64,000 nt of DNA, taken from positions 1 through 64,000 of the forward strand of contig DCHV01000067.1 in NCBI GenBank assembly GCA_002314945.1. The letters are read 5' to 3'. The notes beneath the pieces were generated by a model, which saw nothing but the letters and a program-made list of their open reading frames with translations, was not told where the DNA came from and did no database searches. Source of the stretch: Prevotellaceae bacterium UBA1743. GTDB taxonomy: Bacteria > Bacteroidota > Bacteroidia > Bacteroidales > Bacteroidaceae. The first letter of the stretch is position 1, and each line of letters begins with the position of its first letter. The translations under genes were made by a program, and so were the position numbers. Positions 16,730 through 27,305 of the stretch are shown one piece after another.

Positions 16730-17557
16730 ATGAACAAAGAACAAATAATTGACCAAATCCGTTGTAAACGCAGTTTTTTGTGCGTGGGTTTGGATACCGA
16801 CTTGAAGAAGATACCAACTCATCTATTGGATGAAGAAGACCCAATTTTTGCTTTCAATAAGGCTATCATTGATGCGACAGCTCCATATTGCATAGCTTAC
16901 AAACCCAACCTTGCGTTCTATGAATGTCAAGGGGTAGAAGGGTGGAATGCCCTGGAGAAAACAGTGAACTATCTTAGGAAAAACTACCCCGAACAAATGA
17001 TTATTGCGGATGCTAAGAGAGGTGATATCGGTAATACCAGTCAAATGTATGCTCGTACATTCTTTGAGCAAATGGATGTGGATGCTGTGACCGTGGCTCC
17101 CTACATGGGCGAAGATAGCGTGACACCTTTTTTGGGGTATGAAGGGAAATGGGTTATTTTGTTGGCTTTGACGAGCAACAAAGGAAGCATGGATTTTCAA
17201 ATGACCGAGGACAAAGAAGGAGAAAAACTCTTTCAAAAGGTCCTTTGTAGAAGTCAGGAATGGGCGGATGCAAATCAGATGATGTATGTGGTTGGAGCTA
17301 CACAGGGACAAGCTTTTGAGGAGATCCGTCGGTTAGCCCCTAATCATTTCTTGTTGGTGCCCGGCATAGGGGCTCAAGGAGGAAGTCTGGAAGATGTTTG
17401 TAAATATGGCATGAACAAGGAATGTGGCTTGATTGTGAACAACAGCCGTGCTATCCTATATGCAGATAAAAGTGAAAATTTTGCTGTTGTTGCAGGACAA
17501 AAAGCGAGGGAGATGCAGCAAATGATGGAAATAGAATTGGAGCGATATGGAATTTAA
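16730..17557 (+). CDS. pyrF: Orotidine 5'-phosphate decarboxylase
   Basis: Converts OMP to UMP, the last step of UMP synthesis. The 275 residues match the longer type of OMP decarboxylase found in Bacteroidetes and mycobacteria. The catalytic region reads [18 protein letters not shown] (the DxKxxD Lys/Asp network). [14 protein letters not shown] near the N-terminus and PGIGAQGG near the phosphate-binding end are typical. It overlaps lpxD by 11 bases, so the two are probably translated in a coupled way. Confidence 0.95.
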   Translation: MNKEQIIDQIRCKRSFLCVGLDTDLKKIPTHLLDEEDPIFAFNKAIIDATAPYCIAYKPNLAFYECQGVEGWNALEKTVNYLRKNYPEQMIIADAKRGDIGNTSQMYARTFFEQMDVDAVTVAPYMGEDSVTPFLGYEGKWVILLALTSNKGSMDFQMTEDKEGEKLFQKVLCRSQEWADANQMMYVVGATQGQAFEEIRRLAPNHFLLVPGIGAQGGSLEDVCKYGMNKECGLIVNNSRAILYADKSENFAVVAGQKAREMQQMMEIELERYGI

Positions 17558-18596
17558 CGCAAAAATGATAGCGGGGCTGATAGGTGGCACCATAGTGGGG
17601 GACCCTGAGGCCAAGGTGAATAATGTCGCCAAGATAGAAGAGGGAAAACCTGGTTGCATCAGTTTTCTGGCAAATGAGAAATATGAACAATATATTTACG
17701 ATACGGAGAGTAGCGTTATCCTTGTAAATGAAAATTTCGAGCCAAAACAAACTGTAAAGGCAACACTCATTCGGGTGCCAGATGCTCGTGAGGCAGTCGG
17801 TAAACTCTTGGCTATATACGATAGCATGAAGCCCAAATTGAAGGGCATAGATCCATTGGCTTTTATCGATCCTACAGCTAAAGTGGGTAAGGATGTCTAT
17901 TTGGGACCCTTTGTGGCGATTGGACCGAATGCAACAATTGGCGATGGATGCGTATTGCATCCTCATGCTACGGTTGGTGCAAATGCCCAAATCGGAGAGA
18001 ATACAGTGATGTATAGCAATTCGGTGGTGTATCATGATTGCAAGGTGGGAAAACGTTGCATCCTTCATGCCGGTTGTGTAATAGGGGCAGATGGATTCGG
18101 CTTTGCCCCTACGGAGGAGGGATATGAGAAAATTCCACAAATAGGGATTGCCACTATCGAGGATGATGTGGAGATTGGTGCCAATAGTTGTGTGGATAGA
18201 GCGACGATGGGAAGTACATACGTGCGTCGTGGCGTGAAGTTGGATAATTTGGTGCAGATTGCGCACAATGATGATATTGGTTCGCATACGGTCATGTCCG
18301 CTCAGGTTGGTGTCGCTGGTAGCACCAAAGTAGGTGAGTGGTGTATGTTCGGTGGACAGGTGGGCGTGGCCGGCCATTCGAAAATTGCAAACAAGACCTT
18401 GGTAGGTGCTCAAGCTGGTATTATTAACACGATAAAGAAAGAAGGACAGACCATCCAAGGAAGTCCGGCTATTGATGCAAAGAATTTTTGGAAATCCAGT
18501 GTGCTCTTTAAGAATTTACCCGATATGTGGGCAGAGATGAACCAGATGCGTAAAGAGATAAAAGAATTGAAAGAACAAATAGCTGCGAAGGTATGA
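17547..18596 (+). CDS. lpxD: UDP-3-O-acylglucosamine N-acyltransferase
   Basis: Third step of lipid A synthesis: adds an acyl chain from acyl-ACP to the 2-amino group of UDP-3-O-acyl-glucosamine. The 349-residue length is normal. An N-terminal LpxD domain ([20 protein letters not shown]) is followed by many hexapeptide repeats (left-handed beta-helix), with the catalytic His probably in [12 protein letters not shown], and a C-terminal helix with alternating charges. The gene overlaps pyrF by 11 bases and lpxC-fabZ by 4 (ATGA). Confidence 0.95.
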   Translation: MEFNAKMIAGLIGGTIVGDPEAKVNNVAKIEEGKPGCISFLANEKYEQYIYDTESSVILVNENFEPKQTVKATLIRVPDAREAVGKLLAIYDSMKPKLKGIDPLAFIDPTAKVGKDVYLGPFVAIGPNATIGDGCVLHPHATVGANAQIGENTVMYSNSVVYHDCKVGKRCILHAGCVIGADGFGFAPTEEGYEKIPQIGIATIEDDVEIGANSCVDRATMGSTYVRRGVKLDNLVQIAHNDDIGSHTVMSAQVGVAGSTKVGEWCMFGGQVGVAGHSKIANKTLVGAQAGIINTIKKEGQTIQGSPAIDAKNFWKSSVLFKNLPDMWAEMNQMRKEIKELKEQIAAKV

Positions 18597-19978
18597 TGAA
18601 ACAAAATACCATAAATGGTAGTTTCTCGTTGTGCGGGAAGGGCCTCCATACGGGGCTCAGTTTGACTGTAACAATCAATCCGGCAGATGAGAATTATGGT
18701 TACAAAATTCAAAGAATAGATCTACCAGGTATGCCTATTGTGGATGCTATTGCTGAGAATGTAGTAGATACTCAACGAGGTACGGTGTTGGAAAAAGATG
18801 GCGTTCGTTGTAGCACAGTTGAACATGCGTTGGCGGCACTCTATGCCTTGGGGGTCGATAATGTGTTAATACAGACTAATGGTCCAGAATTCCCGATTCT
18901 CGATGGAAGTTCAGCCCTTTACGTACGGGAAATTGAGAGGGTGGGATTGAAACAGCAGAATGCCCCAAAGGACTTTTATGTGATCAATAAGAAGATGGAA
19001 TTTCGTGATGAGACATCGGGGGCTTGCATTACTCTTTTGCCTGATGAACAATTCTCTATCACTACGATGATATCTTTCAAATCGAAAGTGCTGAGTAGCC
19101 AGTTTGCGACGTTGGACAATATGGAGGACTTTACCAAGGAGGTGGCTGCAGCTCGTACCTTTGTCTTTGTCCGCGAGATAGAACCGTTGCTTATGGCTGG
19201 ACTGATTAAGGGGGGAGATTTGGATAATGCCATTGTTATCTATGAAAATGAAACAACTCAGGAGAATCTGGACAAATTGTGTCAGTTGACAGGGGTCGAA
19301 CATCACAAGGCGAATGAGTTGGGATACTTGCAACACAAACCTCTGGTATGGGAAAACGAACCTGCTCGACACAAATTATTGGATATTATTGGTGACATGG
19401 CTCTGATAGGCCGTCCTATCAAAGGACGTATCATCGCCACTCGTCCTGGGCATACAATAAACAATAAGTTCGCGCGCATGATGCGCAAGGAAATTAGGAA
19501 ACATGATGTGCAAGCACCCACATACGACCCCAACAAAGAGGCGTTGATGGATGTCAATCGGATAAGGGAATTACTGCCTCATCGCTATCCTATGCAATTG
19601 GTGGATAAGGTGATAGAATTAGGCTCTACGAGTATCGTCGGGTTAAAGAATATTACAAGCAACGAACCGTTTTTTCAAGGACATTTCCCATCGGAACCAG
19701 TTATGCCGGGTGTGCTTCAGATTGAGGCACTCGCTCAAGTCGGTGGATTGCTTGTACTCAACTCGTTGGAGGAACCGGAAAAATGGAGTACCTATTTTTT
19801 GAAAATCGATGGTGTGAAATTCAGGCAGAAGGTGGTGCCAGGAGATACCGTCCTCTTCAAGGTGGAACTACTTGCTCCAGTGCGGCATGGCATTAGTAGT
19901 ATGCAAGGTTACGCCTTTGTCGGAGAAAATTGTGTAATGGAAGCGACTTTCACCGCTCAGATAACAAAAAACAAATAA
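18593..19978 (+). CDS. lpxC-fabZ: Bifunctional LpxC deacetylase / FabZ dehydratase
   Basis: A 461-residue fusion. Residues 1-310 are LpxC, the zinc UDP-3-O-acyl-GlcNAc deacetylase that commits to lipid A (zinc ligands in [10 protein letters not shown] and HKLLDIIGD). Residues from about 318 are FabZ, the beta-hydroxyacyl-ACP dehydratase ([34 protein letters not shown] with catalytic His and Glu). The fusion is typical of Bacteroidetes and ties use of hydroxyacyl-ACP in lipid A to its use in fatty acid synthesis. The start is ATGATG at 18593, overlapping lpxD's stop; a start at 18596 is equally possible. Confidence 0.95.
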   Translation: MMKQNTINGSFSLCGKGLHTGLSLTVTINPADENYGYKIQRIDLPGMPIVDAIAENVVDTQRGTVLEKDGVRCSTVEHALAALYALGVDNVLIQTNGPEFPILDGSSALYVREIERVGLKQQNAPKDFYVINKKMEFRDETSGACITLLPDEQFSITTMISFKSKVLSSQFATLDNMEDFTKEVAAARTFVFVREIEPLLMAGLIKGGDLDNAIVIYENETTQENLDKLCQLTGVEHHKANELGYLQHKPLVWENEPARHKLLDIIGDMALIGRPIKGRIIATRPGHTINNKFARMMRKEIRKHDVQAPTYDPNKEALMDVNRIRELLPHRYPMQLVDKVIELGSTSIVGLKNITSNEPFFQGHFPSEPVMPGVLQIEALAQVGGLLVLNSLEEPEKWSTYFLKIDGVKFRQKVVPGDTVLFKVELLAPVRHGISSMQGYAFVGENCVMEATFTAQITKNK

Positions 19979-19986
19979 AAACGTAT

Positions 19987-20760
19987 ATGAGTAAAATTAG
20001 TCCATTAGCCCATATTGATCCTACGGCTATCATCGGTGACAATTGTGAGATAGGCCCATTTTGTTTCATAGACAAAGGGGTGGTCATAGGTGAGAATAAT
20101 ACGTTGATGAATAGCGTGACTGTGTTGTATGGCGCCAGAATTGGAGATGGGAATGTGATATTTCCTGGGGCCGTGATTGGCGCAGTTCCTCAGGATTTGA
20201 AATTCAGGGGTGAAGATACGACTGCAGAAATAGGAGATAACAATAAGATAAGAGAGAATGTTACAATCAATAGGGGTACGGCAGCTCAAGGACGAACCAA
20301 GGTGGGAAGCAACAACTTGCTGATGGAAGGAATGCATGTGGCTCACGATGTGACGATAGGGAACGGATGTATTATCGGTAATAGTACGAAGATTGCAGGA
20401 GAGGCTGTTATTGACGACAATGCAATATTGAGCGCAGGCGTATTGATGCATCAATTCTGTCGAGTAGGCGGCTATACGATGGTAGGTGGTGGTACGCGTT
20501 TCAGCCAAAATGTCTTGCCGTATAGTATGTGTGCCAGAGAACCTGCTTCGTTTTGTGGCTTGAATACGGTGGGACTTCGCCGTCGGAATTTCGATCGGGA
20601 AATCATTGATAATATTCATAAAACGTATCAAATAATACTTCAGGGAACGGGACGCCTTAATGATTTGTTGTGCCGTGTGGAAGAGGAAATTCCAATGAGT
20701 CCTGAGATACAATATATTCTTGGCTTTATCCGAGAAAGTTCACGTGGTTTCATTCGTTGA
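19987..20760 (+). CDS. lpxA: UDP-N-acetylglucosamine O-acyltransferase
   Basis: First step of lipid A synthesis: transfers a 3-hydroxyacyl chain from ACP to UDP-GlcNAc. The 257 residues are mostly hexapeptide repeats (PTAIIGDNCEIGPFCFID), with the catalytic His in LMEGMHVAHDVTIGN at about residue 120. The C-terminal helical part reads RRNFDREIIDNIHKTYQIIL. The ATG at 19987 begins the conserved MSKISPLAHIDPT; a longer frame upstream overlaps fabZ and is not needed. It is separated by 8 bases from lpxC-fabZ. Confidence 0.95.
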   Translation: MSKISPLAHIDPTAIIGDNCEIGPFCFIDKGVVIGENNTLMNSVTVLYGARIGDGNVIFPGAVIGAVPQDLKFRGEDTTAEIGDNNKIRENVTINRGTAAQGRTKVGSNNLLMEGMHVAHDVTIGNGCIIGNSTKIAGEAVIDDNAILSAGVLMHQFCRVGGYTMVGGGTRFSQNVLPYSMCAREPASFCGLNTVGLRRRNFDREIIDNIHKTYQIILQGTGRLNDLLCRVEEEIPMSPEIQYILGFIRESSRGFIR

Positions 20761-20763
20761 TGT

Positions 20764-21300
20764 ATGACATATAAGATAACCTTGTTCAGTCAGGAGTCCG
20801 AGGATTTTGTTCTCGAGATAATGATAGATGCGGATGCGTATTTTATGGATCTGCACAAGTTGATTCTTGATTCGTGCCACTATTCAGAGGGAGAAGGCCA
20901 TTGCTTTCTCCTCTGTGACGAAAATTGGCATGTAAGCCAGAGAATCCTACTTCACGATAGTGGAAAGTTGGGAAGTGATGAGGATCTGTTCTTGATGGAG
21001 GATAGTACGTTGGGCGATTTTATAGAGGATGAGGGGCAACGTCTTGCGTACGTTTTTGATGGTGTCGGTCGTCGTCTGTTTTTGATGGAGTTGTCGGAAG
21101 TTATTTTTGGGAAACCGCAATTGCACCCCATCGTTAGCAGAAGACACGGACAAGTGCCGGTGCAATATTGGGATGAGGTTGTGGATGAGGCTACGGTAAA
21201 ACCTGTGCCAGCTGTGGAACTGGAGGAAGAAGCCGAATCAGAGGAAAGTTTTGATGAGAATGAGATTGATTTGGAGGGCTTTGAAATAGGGGAGGAGTGA
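20764..21300 (+). CDS. pRiA4b ORF-3-like (TnpR-like passenger) family protein
   Basis: A 178-residue acidic protein with the pattern of the plasmid pRiA4b ORF-3 family (PF07929): an N-terminal [20 protein letters not shown], a middle [17 protein letters not shown] (family feature L.d.......y.YDfGD) and a very acidic C-terminus (about 20 Glu in the last 50 residues). Although the family name comes from mobile elements, this copy lies in the lpx-miaA operon (3 bases after lpxA, 4-base overlap with miaA), a housekeeping location. The biochemical role is unknown. Confidence 0.7.
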   Translation: MTYKITLFSQESEDFVLEIMIDADAYFMDLHKLILDSCHYSEGEGHCFLLCDENWHVSQRILLHDSGKLGSDEDLFLMEDSTLGDFIEDEGQRLAYVFDGVGRRLFLMELSEVIFGKPQLHPIVSRRHGQVPVQYWDEVVDEATVKPVPAVELEEEAESEESFDENEIDLEGFEIGEE

Positions 21301-22217
21301 ATCTTATTGTCTTGATAGGGCCTACGGCTGTGGGAAAAACGGAACTATCTCTTCGTTTGGCCTCAAGCATGAAATGTCCCATCTTCAATTGCGATAGTAG
21401 GCAATTGTACCGTGACATGCCGATAGGTACTGCATCGCCCACACCAGAACAACTTCATCGGGCTCATCATTATTTTGTGGGAATCCTATCACCAGATGAG
21501 TATTACAGTGCTGCATGTTACGAAGCGGAGGTTCTACGCCTGATGGAAGAACTTCGCCCAATTCACCAAAACGTGATTCTTTCGGGTGGCAGTATGATGT
21601 ATGTGGATGCTGTATGTAAGGGCATAGATGACATTCCTACAGTGAGTGATGAGGTGCGCGTTCGTATGAAGCAACGTCTTAACCAGGAGGGACTCGAGAA
21701 TCTTCTTGTTGAGCTGAAGGATAAAGACCCAGCATACTACGACATCGTGGATAAGAAGAATCCGAAACGTGTTGTTCATGCGCTTGAAATCTGTTGCATG
21801 TCAGGGATGCCCTATTCCTCTTTCCGTACGCAAAAGATAAAAAAACGTCCGTTTAATATCTTGAAAATTGGGCTGAGGCGCGAACGGTCCGACTTGTTTG
21901 ATCGAATAAATCATAGGGTGGATGAAATGATGTCGCAAGGATTGTTGGACGAAGTCAGACGTTTGAAACCCTATAGAGATGAGAATGCTCTAAATACGGT
22001 CGGTTACAAGGAACTATTCAGATATTTGGATGGTGAATGGCCTTTGGAAATGGCAGTGGAAAGGATCAAAAAAAACACACGTGTATATGCAAAAAAGCAA
22101 ATGACATGGTTTCAGCATGATAGAGATATCCACTGGTTTCATCCAGATGAATATGAGGCTGTGTGGCATTTGATTGAAACTTGGAAGGGAAAGACACATG
22201 AAAGAGAATCCGACTGA
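21297..22217 (+). CDS. miaA: tRNA dimethylallyltransferase
   Basis: Adds a dimethylallyl group to A37 of tRNAs that read UNN codons, using DMAPP. The 306 residues contain the P-loop [13 protein letters not shown] at the start, [17 protein letters not shown] (substrate Asp) and [13 protein letters not shown] toward the C-terminus. It starts with GTG at 21297, overlapping the preceding stop (GTGA), and extends 20 bases into the helicase gene, so the four-gene end of the operon is tightly coupled. Confidence 0.93.
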   Translation: MNLIVLIGPTAVGKTELSLRLASSMKCPIFNCDSRQLYRDMPIGTASPTPEQLHRAHHYFVGILSPDEYYSAACYEAEVLRLMEELRPIHQNVILSGGSMMYVDAVCKGIDDIPTVSDEVRVRMKQRLNQEGLENLLVELKDKDPAYYDIVDKKNPKRVVHALEICCMSGMPYSSFRTQKIKKRPFNILKIGLRRERSDLFDRINHRVDEMMSQGLLDEVRRLKPYRDENALNTVGYKELFRYLDGEWPLEMAVERIKKNTRVYAKKQMTWFQHDRDIHWFHPDEYEAVWHLIETWKGKTHERESD

Positions 22218-24003
22218 TACATCATCAAAGGAATTTCAGAATGCACTTCGAATAATTCGTGATACGCACCAATCCTTGTTCTTGACGGGGAAGGCTGGCA
22301 CGGGAAAGAGTACCTTCCTCAGGTATGTATGCAAAGAGGTGGATAAAAAGCATGTTGTCCTTGCGCCTACGGGTATTGCTGCAATCAACGCAGGAGGAAG
22401 TACGTTGCATAGTTTCTTTAAGTTGCCGTTTCATCCTCTCCTTCTTGATGACCCCAAGTTTTCCATCCAAAAGATACGTGATTTTCTTAAGTATAAGAAG
22501 AGTCATGTGAAATTGTTGCAAGAGGTGGAACTGATAATCATTGATGAGATATCAATGGTGAGAGCAGATATTATCGATTTTATTGATAGGGTGTTGCGCG
22601 TTTATTGTGGAAAAATGAGAGAACCGTTCGGCGGCAAGCAAATGCTTTTTGTGGGGGACGTGTTTCAACTGGAACCTGTTGTGAAGTCAGATGAACGCGA
22701 AATATTGGGGCGTTTTTATCCCAATTCCTTTTTCTTTTCTGCTCTTGCTTTTCAGCAAATGCGTCTTGTATGCATTGAATTGAAGAAGGTCTATCGCCAG
22801 AAAGATGGTGACTTTGTGGCTGCTCTCGACCAAATTCGATGTAATAGAGCGGGTAATAAGGAACTGTCTTTGTTGAATACACGCTATCAGCCCGTGCCCA
22901 AACCGGACGAGGAAGATTCTTCTGCGTTAAGAATTGTATTGGCAACACGAAAAGACAATGTGGATTTCATCAACCAGACTGAACTTGAAAAGCTTTCAGG
23001 TGATACATGTGTTCTCAAAGGACAAATAAAAGGTGACTTTCCAGAATCCTCTTTGCCCACTCTTATGAATCTTGAATTGAAGGAAGGGGCGCAAATTATT
23101 TTTGTGAAGAATGATTTGGAGAAACGTTGGGTGAATGGAACACTCGGTAGAATTGCTGAAATACAGGAGGATGGGAGTTGGATTGGCATCGTTACGGATA
23201 GCGGCGTGTATGTGCGTACAGAACCCGAAAAGTGGAGCAATGTCCGTTATACATACAACGAGAAAGAAAAGAAAATAGAAGAAGAGGAACTTGGTACTTT
23301 TACACAATTTCCTATCAGACTTGCTTGGGCTATTACAATCCACAAGAGTCAGGGACTCACCTTTCAGCGTGCCACTATCGATTTTTCAGGGGGAACTTTT
23401 GCTGGTGGTCAGGCTTATGTGGCACTGAGTCGCTGTACATCGCTCGAAGGGATTGTGTTGAAGAAAAAAGTGGAACGTTCTGATGTGTTTGTAAGACCTG
23501 AGGTGGTACAGTTTGCTGCTCGTTTCAATAATCAGATGGATCTTGAACATGCGATGCAAAAGTCAAAGGCTGATCATGAATATCAGCAATGTGTGAGTGC
23601 ATTTGACAACGGAAACATGGAGGATTGCTTGATACATTTTTTTGCAGCTATCCATGCAAGATATGACATAGAACGCCCAGAGGTAAAAAGGCTTATTAGA
23701 AAGAAACTAAATAAGTTGAATATCCTTCAATCTGAAAGAAATAGTTTGATCGAAGAACGTAATCAAATGCAGCGAAAACTGGTAAATTTGGCCAAGGAAT
23801 ACGTTGATATGGGAAATGAATGCTTAACACAAGCCGATTGTCCCAAGGCTGCAGTTGCCAACTTTAGAAAAGCACTTAATTTGGATCCTCATTCGATAAA
23901 AGCTTGCCGATTATTGGCCGAGGCATATCAAAAAATGGGGCAGGTGGAACAGGCAAAAAAATACACCAAGGAAGCCGAAAAAATCAGGCAGAATAGGAAG
24001 TAG
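22198..24003 (+). CDS. Pif1-type superfamily 1 helicase with C-terminal TPR region
   Basis: A 602-residue ATP-dependent DNA helicase. Walker [13 protein letters not shown] is at about 30-40, Walker [13 protein letters not shown] at about 113-123, GDVFQLEPV (motif III) in the middle, and the UvrD-like C-terminal motifs [13 protein letters not shown] at about 376 and [13 protein letters not shown] at about 404. The last 75 residues form tetratricopeptide-like helices ([20 protein letters not shown]), unusual on a Pif1 core. The chosen ATG 22198 lies in the last 20 bases of miaA; a TTG at 22174 is less likely. It is the last gene of the long operon; role in replication or repair is inferred from family. 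Confidence 0.88.
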   Translation: MKENPTDTSSKEFQNALRIIRDTHQSLFLTGKAGTGKSTFLRYVCKEVDKKHVVLAPTGIAAINAGGSTLHSFFKLPFHPLLLDDPKFSIQKIRDFLKYKKSHVKLLQEVELIIIDEISMVRADIIDFIDRVLRVYCGKMREPFGGKQMLFVGDVFQLEPVVKSDEREILGRFYPNSFFFSALAFQQMRLVCIELKKVYRQKDGDFVAALDQIRCNRAGNKELSLLNTRYQPVPKPDEEDSSALRIVLATRKDNVDFINQTELEKLSGDTCVLKGQIKGDFPESSLPTLMNLELKEGAQIIFVKNDLEKRWVNGTLGRIAEIQEDGSWIGIVTDSGVYVRTEPEKWSNVRYTYNEKEKKIEEEELGTFTQFPIRLAWAITIHKSQGLTFQRATIDFSGGTFAGGQAYVALSRCTSLEGIVLKKKVERSDVFVRPEVVQFAARFNNQMDLEHAMQKSKADHEYQQCVSAFDNGNMEDCLIHFFAAIHARYDIERPEVKRLIRKKLNKLNILQSERNSLIEERNQMQRKLVNLAKEYVDMGNECLTQADCPKAAVANFRKALNLDPHSIKACRLLAEAYQKMGQVEQAKKYTKEAEKIRQNRK

Positions 24004-24055
24004 TGGGAAAAACTATTTTAAACATCATTTTTCTGTTATTTTACCCATATTTCCT

Positions 24056-24129
24056 TTACTTTTACCCGTTATTTTACGTACTATTTGTTAATAAATATTA
24101 AAATAGCCCATACATTATGGTAAAAGTAA
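24056..24129. promoter_or_regulatory. Inverted repeat TTACTTTTACC upstream of the FAS1-SusCD promoter
   Basis: TTACTTTTACC (24056-24066) is repeated in inverse as GGTAAAAGTAA (24119-24129). TTTTACCC also recurs directly at 24039-24046 and 24060-24067. The right arm ends 21 bases before the -7 box, where a -33 element would sit, so a regulator bound here could block or assist RNA polymerase. Inference only. Confidence 0.4.
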
Positions 24130-24150
24130 GCGTGGTAATCAAAAAAAACG

Positions 24151-24158
24151 TAAATTTG
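24151..24158 (+). promoter_or_regulatory. -7 box TAAATTTG for the first FAS1-SusC-SusD set
   Basis: It matches TAnnTTTG and lies 28 bases before the ATG at 24186. It rules out starts further upstream in the same frame. Confidence 0.5.
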
Positions 24159-24185
24159 CTTAGTTATGTGTGTATAAAAGCAAAA

Positions 24186-27100
24186 ATGAGAACAAATAAT
24201 AACAATAATAATAACAAAACTCAATTTATGCGTATGAGAAACCGTTTTTACAAATGGAGCAGGTATTCGTCTCGAATGGCGTGCCTGTTAGCAGCCTGTG
24301 GACTGGTGTATGCATGTAAGGATGAGTTCACACTGGACGATGAAAAACCCAGTTGGCTTAATTCGAGCATCTACGAAAGTCTGGAGCAGCGAGGCAATTT
24401 CAAGACGTATCTGAAATTGCTGAGTGACAAGGATGTGAATCCCGAAAACGTGCGTCCGCTATCAGACGTGTTGGGCCGAACAGGTTCCAAGACCGTCTTT
24501 GTAGCAACCGACAGCGCGTGGGCGGAATTCTTCAAGAAAAATGCTCAGCTGCCAGAGAGCAACCCGTGGCACTATGCCACCAGTTACGAGAACCTGAGTG
24601 TAGCTCAGAAAAAGTTGTTGATCCATACCAGTATGCTCAACAATGCAATCGTAATGGAAAACTTGGCAAGTAGCGAAGGAAGCGGAAGCGTACGTCCTGT
24701 TCGTGGTGAATATATGCGCCGCTATACGGATGTAGAAGCTACCGATACCATCAGTTATCTGCCCTCTAATGCACTACCTTACAGTTACAATCCTACTGAC
24801 AAGGATTTTTGGTGGCGCTTCCGCGAAGAAAATGGAGGAAAGGGCTTGTATTTGGTCAATGACTCCAGTTTGACCATGATGCTTCATTTTACCAGTGAGC
24901 ACATGACCAAGAATAGTATTAATGATAACGACTTCAGCATCTTCATGGGACGTGAACGTGTAACAAGTGATGTACACATTTACGATGCAAAATTATTGAA
25001 GAAAGATGGAGTCTGCGAGAATGGATATGTCAATGAAACAGAGAAGCCTCTTTGCCCCTTGGCAAATATGGCAGAAGTGATTCGTACAAATGGTGAAACT
25101 GATATCTTCAGTCACATCCTGGATCGTTTTAGTGCACCTTATTATTGTAATGACATTACTAAGGCTTACAAAACCCTGCATCCAGAATTCACCGATTCTA
25201 TTTTTACAAAGAGATATTTCTCTGACTTGAGCTTCAATCATAGAGCAAATTCTACACAACCTGACGGAAATCCTTATACTGGTGACGAAGGTGGTGAGGT
25301 GAGCTTGAAGTTTGACCCAGGATGGAATGGTTATTATGATGAAGTAGGTGTTGAAAAGGATATGGCTGCTATGTTCGTTCCCAACGACAAAGCCATGTGG
25401 ACTTACTTTACTGAAGGTGGTGGTTTGCAGTTGATAGAAACCTACGACCCCAATTATGTACAGGGTAAGACTTACAAGGATTACGATGAGTTGTATCAGG
25501 CTATTGACCAAGTACCTTTGAGTACCTTGAAGGCTTTGGTAAATATTATTATGCTTCGTAGTTTCAATGGTTCTGTTCCCAGCAAGATGACAAAGCTTCG
25601 CGATGATGCACAAGAGCAGTTGTTCTATGCAGAAGATGTGGAGAAAATTGATACCTGTCTGTTGGCATGTAACGGAGCAGTTTATTTGATGAACGACATA
25701 TATGGTCCAGCTGACTATACCTCTGTTACTTCACCCGCATATATCAGTAAGACAAATTTGGTGATGAAGTGGGCCATCTACAATGGTTCTGTAAGTGGTC
25801 AGACGGACTACATGGGTTTGAACTACTATGCATACCTCAAGGCTATGCAGAGTGAGTTTACCTTCTTCCTTCCCAGTGATGAGGCTTTGAAGTATTACTA
25901 CGATCCTACTTCTTTCGAGAGTACCCAGAAGCGTTTGATTCAGTTCGCTTACAAGAATCAAAGTTTCCCCATTACTACCGCTTGTGTTAACTACGATCCT
26001 ACTACTGGTGAAATTGGACGTAAGTTTGCGGGTAGTGGTGCTACTCTACAGCAGGGTGAGGTTACGAACCGTCTGAAAGATATGTTGGAGAGCCATACTA
26101 TCGTACATGACGGAACTAATCCCATCGATGGTGTAGATGAATATTTCTTGACAAAGAATGGTGCCGGTATGAAGATTGCTCGTGACGAAAACAATAAAAT
26201 GTTGTATGTTATGGGTGGCTTCCAATTGGAAAACCAGCGCGCTGGTATTTCTCAACCTCAGAATCCTGGTGTTGATTCATGTAAGATTGTCAAGAGATTC
26301 GATAGTTTGAAGAATGGTCAGACGTATATTCTTGATTCACCCATTATTCCTACCTATCGCAGCGTCTATAGTATCCTTACTCAGGATGAAGGTTGGACGG
26401 GCTCTTCCGAAGAAGAATGGGAAATGGCTGACCCCTATGCTAAGTTCTATGAGTTGTGTGAAACTGATGGAGAAATCGTGAAGGCTTGCGGTCTTGTAAA
26501 TACACAAGTGTTAAGTGCTTCTGAACAGAAATCAGCAATGAAAAAATATAACATTTTTGTGGATGACAATGGTTTGGATTACAATGTTCAATTCTTCAAC
26601 AACTATCGTTATACTCTATTCGTTCCCACAAATGCTGCTATTCAGGATGCTATAGATAGAGGCCTTCCTACATGGACGGAAATATCCGATGATTACAATG
26701 AGGTGATGGTTCCCCACTTGAATGAGAAGGATTCTTTGCAGAATGTGTTTGTTGGAGCTAACAAAGTATGGGAAAATCCCGATGACGAAGCTCGTTTCAA
26801 CCAATTGCAAGAGATTACCTCTACTGACAGCCTCCGTATTCAGGCTAAGATTACATACCTCGTGAATTTCGTTCGTTACCACTTCGCCGATAACTCTGTA
26901 TTCGCCGATAAGAGCGAACTCGCAGAGAACGAAATGGTTACCTCAAGTTACGATTCTGAACTAGGCTTGTTCTGTAAGATTCATGTAGATCGCGTGAAAG
27001 AAGGTGGTGAAACTATCCTTCGCGTACGTGACGATAATGGTGGTGGCAAGTTCGCAACTGAAGGTGAGAAGAATGTATTGGCTCGTGACATCAGTTGCTC

Positions 27101-27293
27101 CAGCTCACCTATCAATACACCTATGTCAACCAGTAGTAAGAAGATTACCTTGGATGCTTCCAGCTCTGCTGTAATACATATTATTCCTGGTGTCCTTAAC
27201 CACACAGAGGTTGGTAGTGACGGTCGTCTTGATGCCACGTGGAAGGACAAGCAAACAGCAAAGAAATATTTAAAGAGATACGCAATTCGTTAA
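24186..27293 (+). CDS. FAS1 (fasciclin)-domain lipoprotein 1
   Basis: A protein of about 1035 residues. After a short Asn-rich leader (an AAT/AAC run) comes a basic region and a signal peptide ending GLVYAC (lipobox), so it is a lipoprotein; a second start at 24228 would drop the Asn run. Several FAS1-like segments are visible by their TxFVPTDxAW strand: KTVFVATDSAWAEFFKK, AAMFVPNDKAMWTYF, FTFFLPSDEALKYYY and YTLFVPTNAAIQDAI. FAS1 domains usually mediate cell or matrix adhesion and sometimes bind sugars. It is 12 bases before SusC and shares its promoter, so it is likely an accessory surface-binding protein of the transporter. Ligand unknown. Confidence 0.8.
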   Translation: MRTNNNNNNNKTQFMRMRNRFYKWSRYSSRMACLLAACGLVYACKDEFTLDDEKPSWLNSSIYESLEQRGNFKTYLKLLSDKDVNPENVRPLSDVLGRTGSKTVFVATDSAWAEFFKKNAQLPESNPWHYATSYENLSVAQKKLLIHTSMLNNAIVMENLASSEGSGSVRPVRGEYMRRYTDVEATDTISYLPSNALPYSYNPTDKDFWWRFREENGGKGLYLVNDSSLTMMLHFTSEHMTKNSINDNDFSIFMGRERVTSDVHIYDAKLLKKDGVCENGYVNETEKPLCPLANMAEVIRTNGETDIFSHILDRFSAPYYCNDITKAYKTLHPEFTDSIFTKRYFSDLSFNHRANSTQPDGNPYTGDEGGEVSLKFDPGWNGYYDEVGVEKDMAAMFVPNDKAMWTYFTEGGGLQLIETYDPNYVQGKTYKDYDELYQAIDQVPLSTLKALVNIIMLRSFNGSVPSKMTKLRDDAQEQLFYAEDVEKIDTCLLACNGAVYLMNDIYGPADYTSVTSPAYISKTNLVMKWAIYNGSVSGQTDYMGLNYYAYLKAMQSEFTFFLPSDEALKYYYDPTSFESTQKRLIQFAYKNQSFPITTACVNYDPTTGEIGRKFAGSGATLQQGEVTNRLKDMLESHTIVHDGTNPIDGVDEYFLTKNGAGMKIARDENNKMLYVMGGFQLENQRAGISQPQNPGVDSCKIVKRFDSLKNGQTYILDSPIIPTYRSVYSILTQDEGWTGSSEEEWEMADPYAKFYELCETDGEIVKACGLVNTQVLSASEQKSAMKKYNIFVDDNGLDYNVQFFNNYRYTLFVPTNAAIQDAIDRGLPTWTEISDDYNEVMVPHLNEKDSLQNVFVGANKVWENPDDEARFNQLQEITSTDSLRIQAKITYLVNFVRYHFADNSVFADKSELAENEMVTSSYDSELGLFCKIHVDRVKEGGETILRVRDDNGGGKFATEGEKNVLARDISCSSSPINTPMSTSSKKITLDASSSAVIHIIPGVLNHTEVGSDGRLDATWKDKQTAKKYLKRYAIR

Positions 27294-27305
27294 AATTCAC
27301 CAATC

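Noticed and set aside
17451..18458. 335-residue minus-strand frame opposite pyrF/lpxD
   Set aside because: Shadow of two well identified genes; His/Ile-rich with no recognisable fold.
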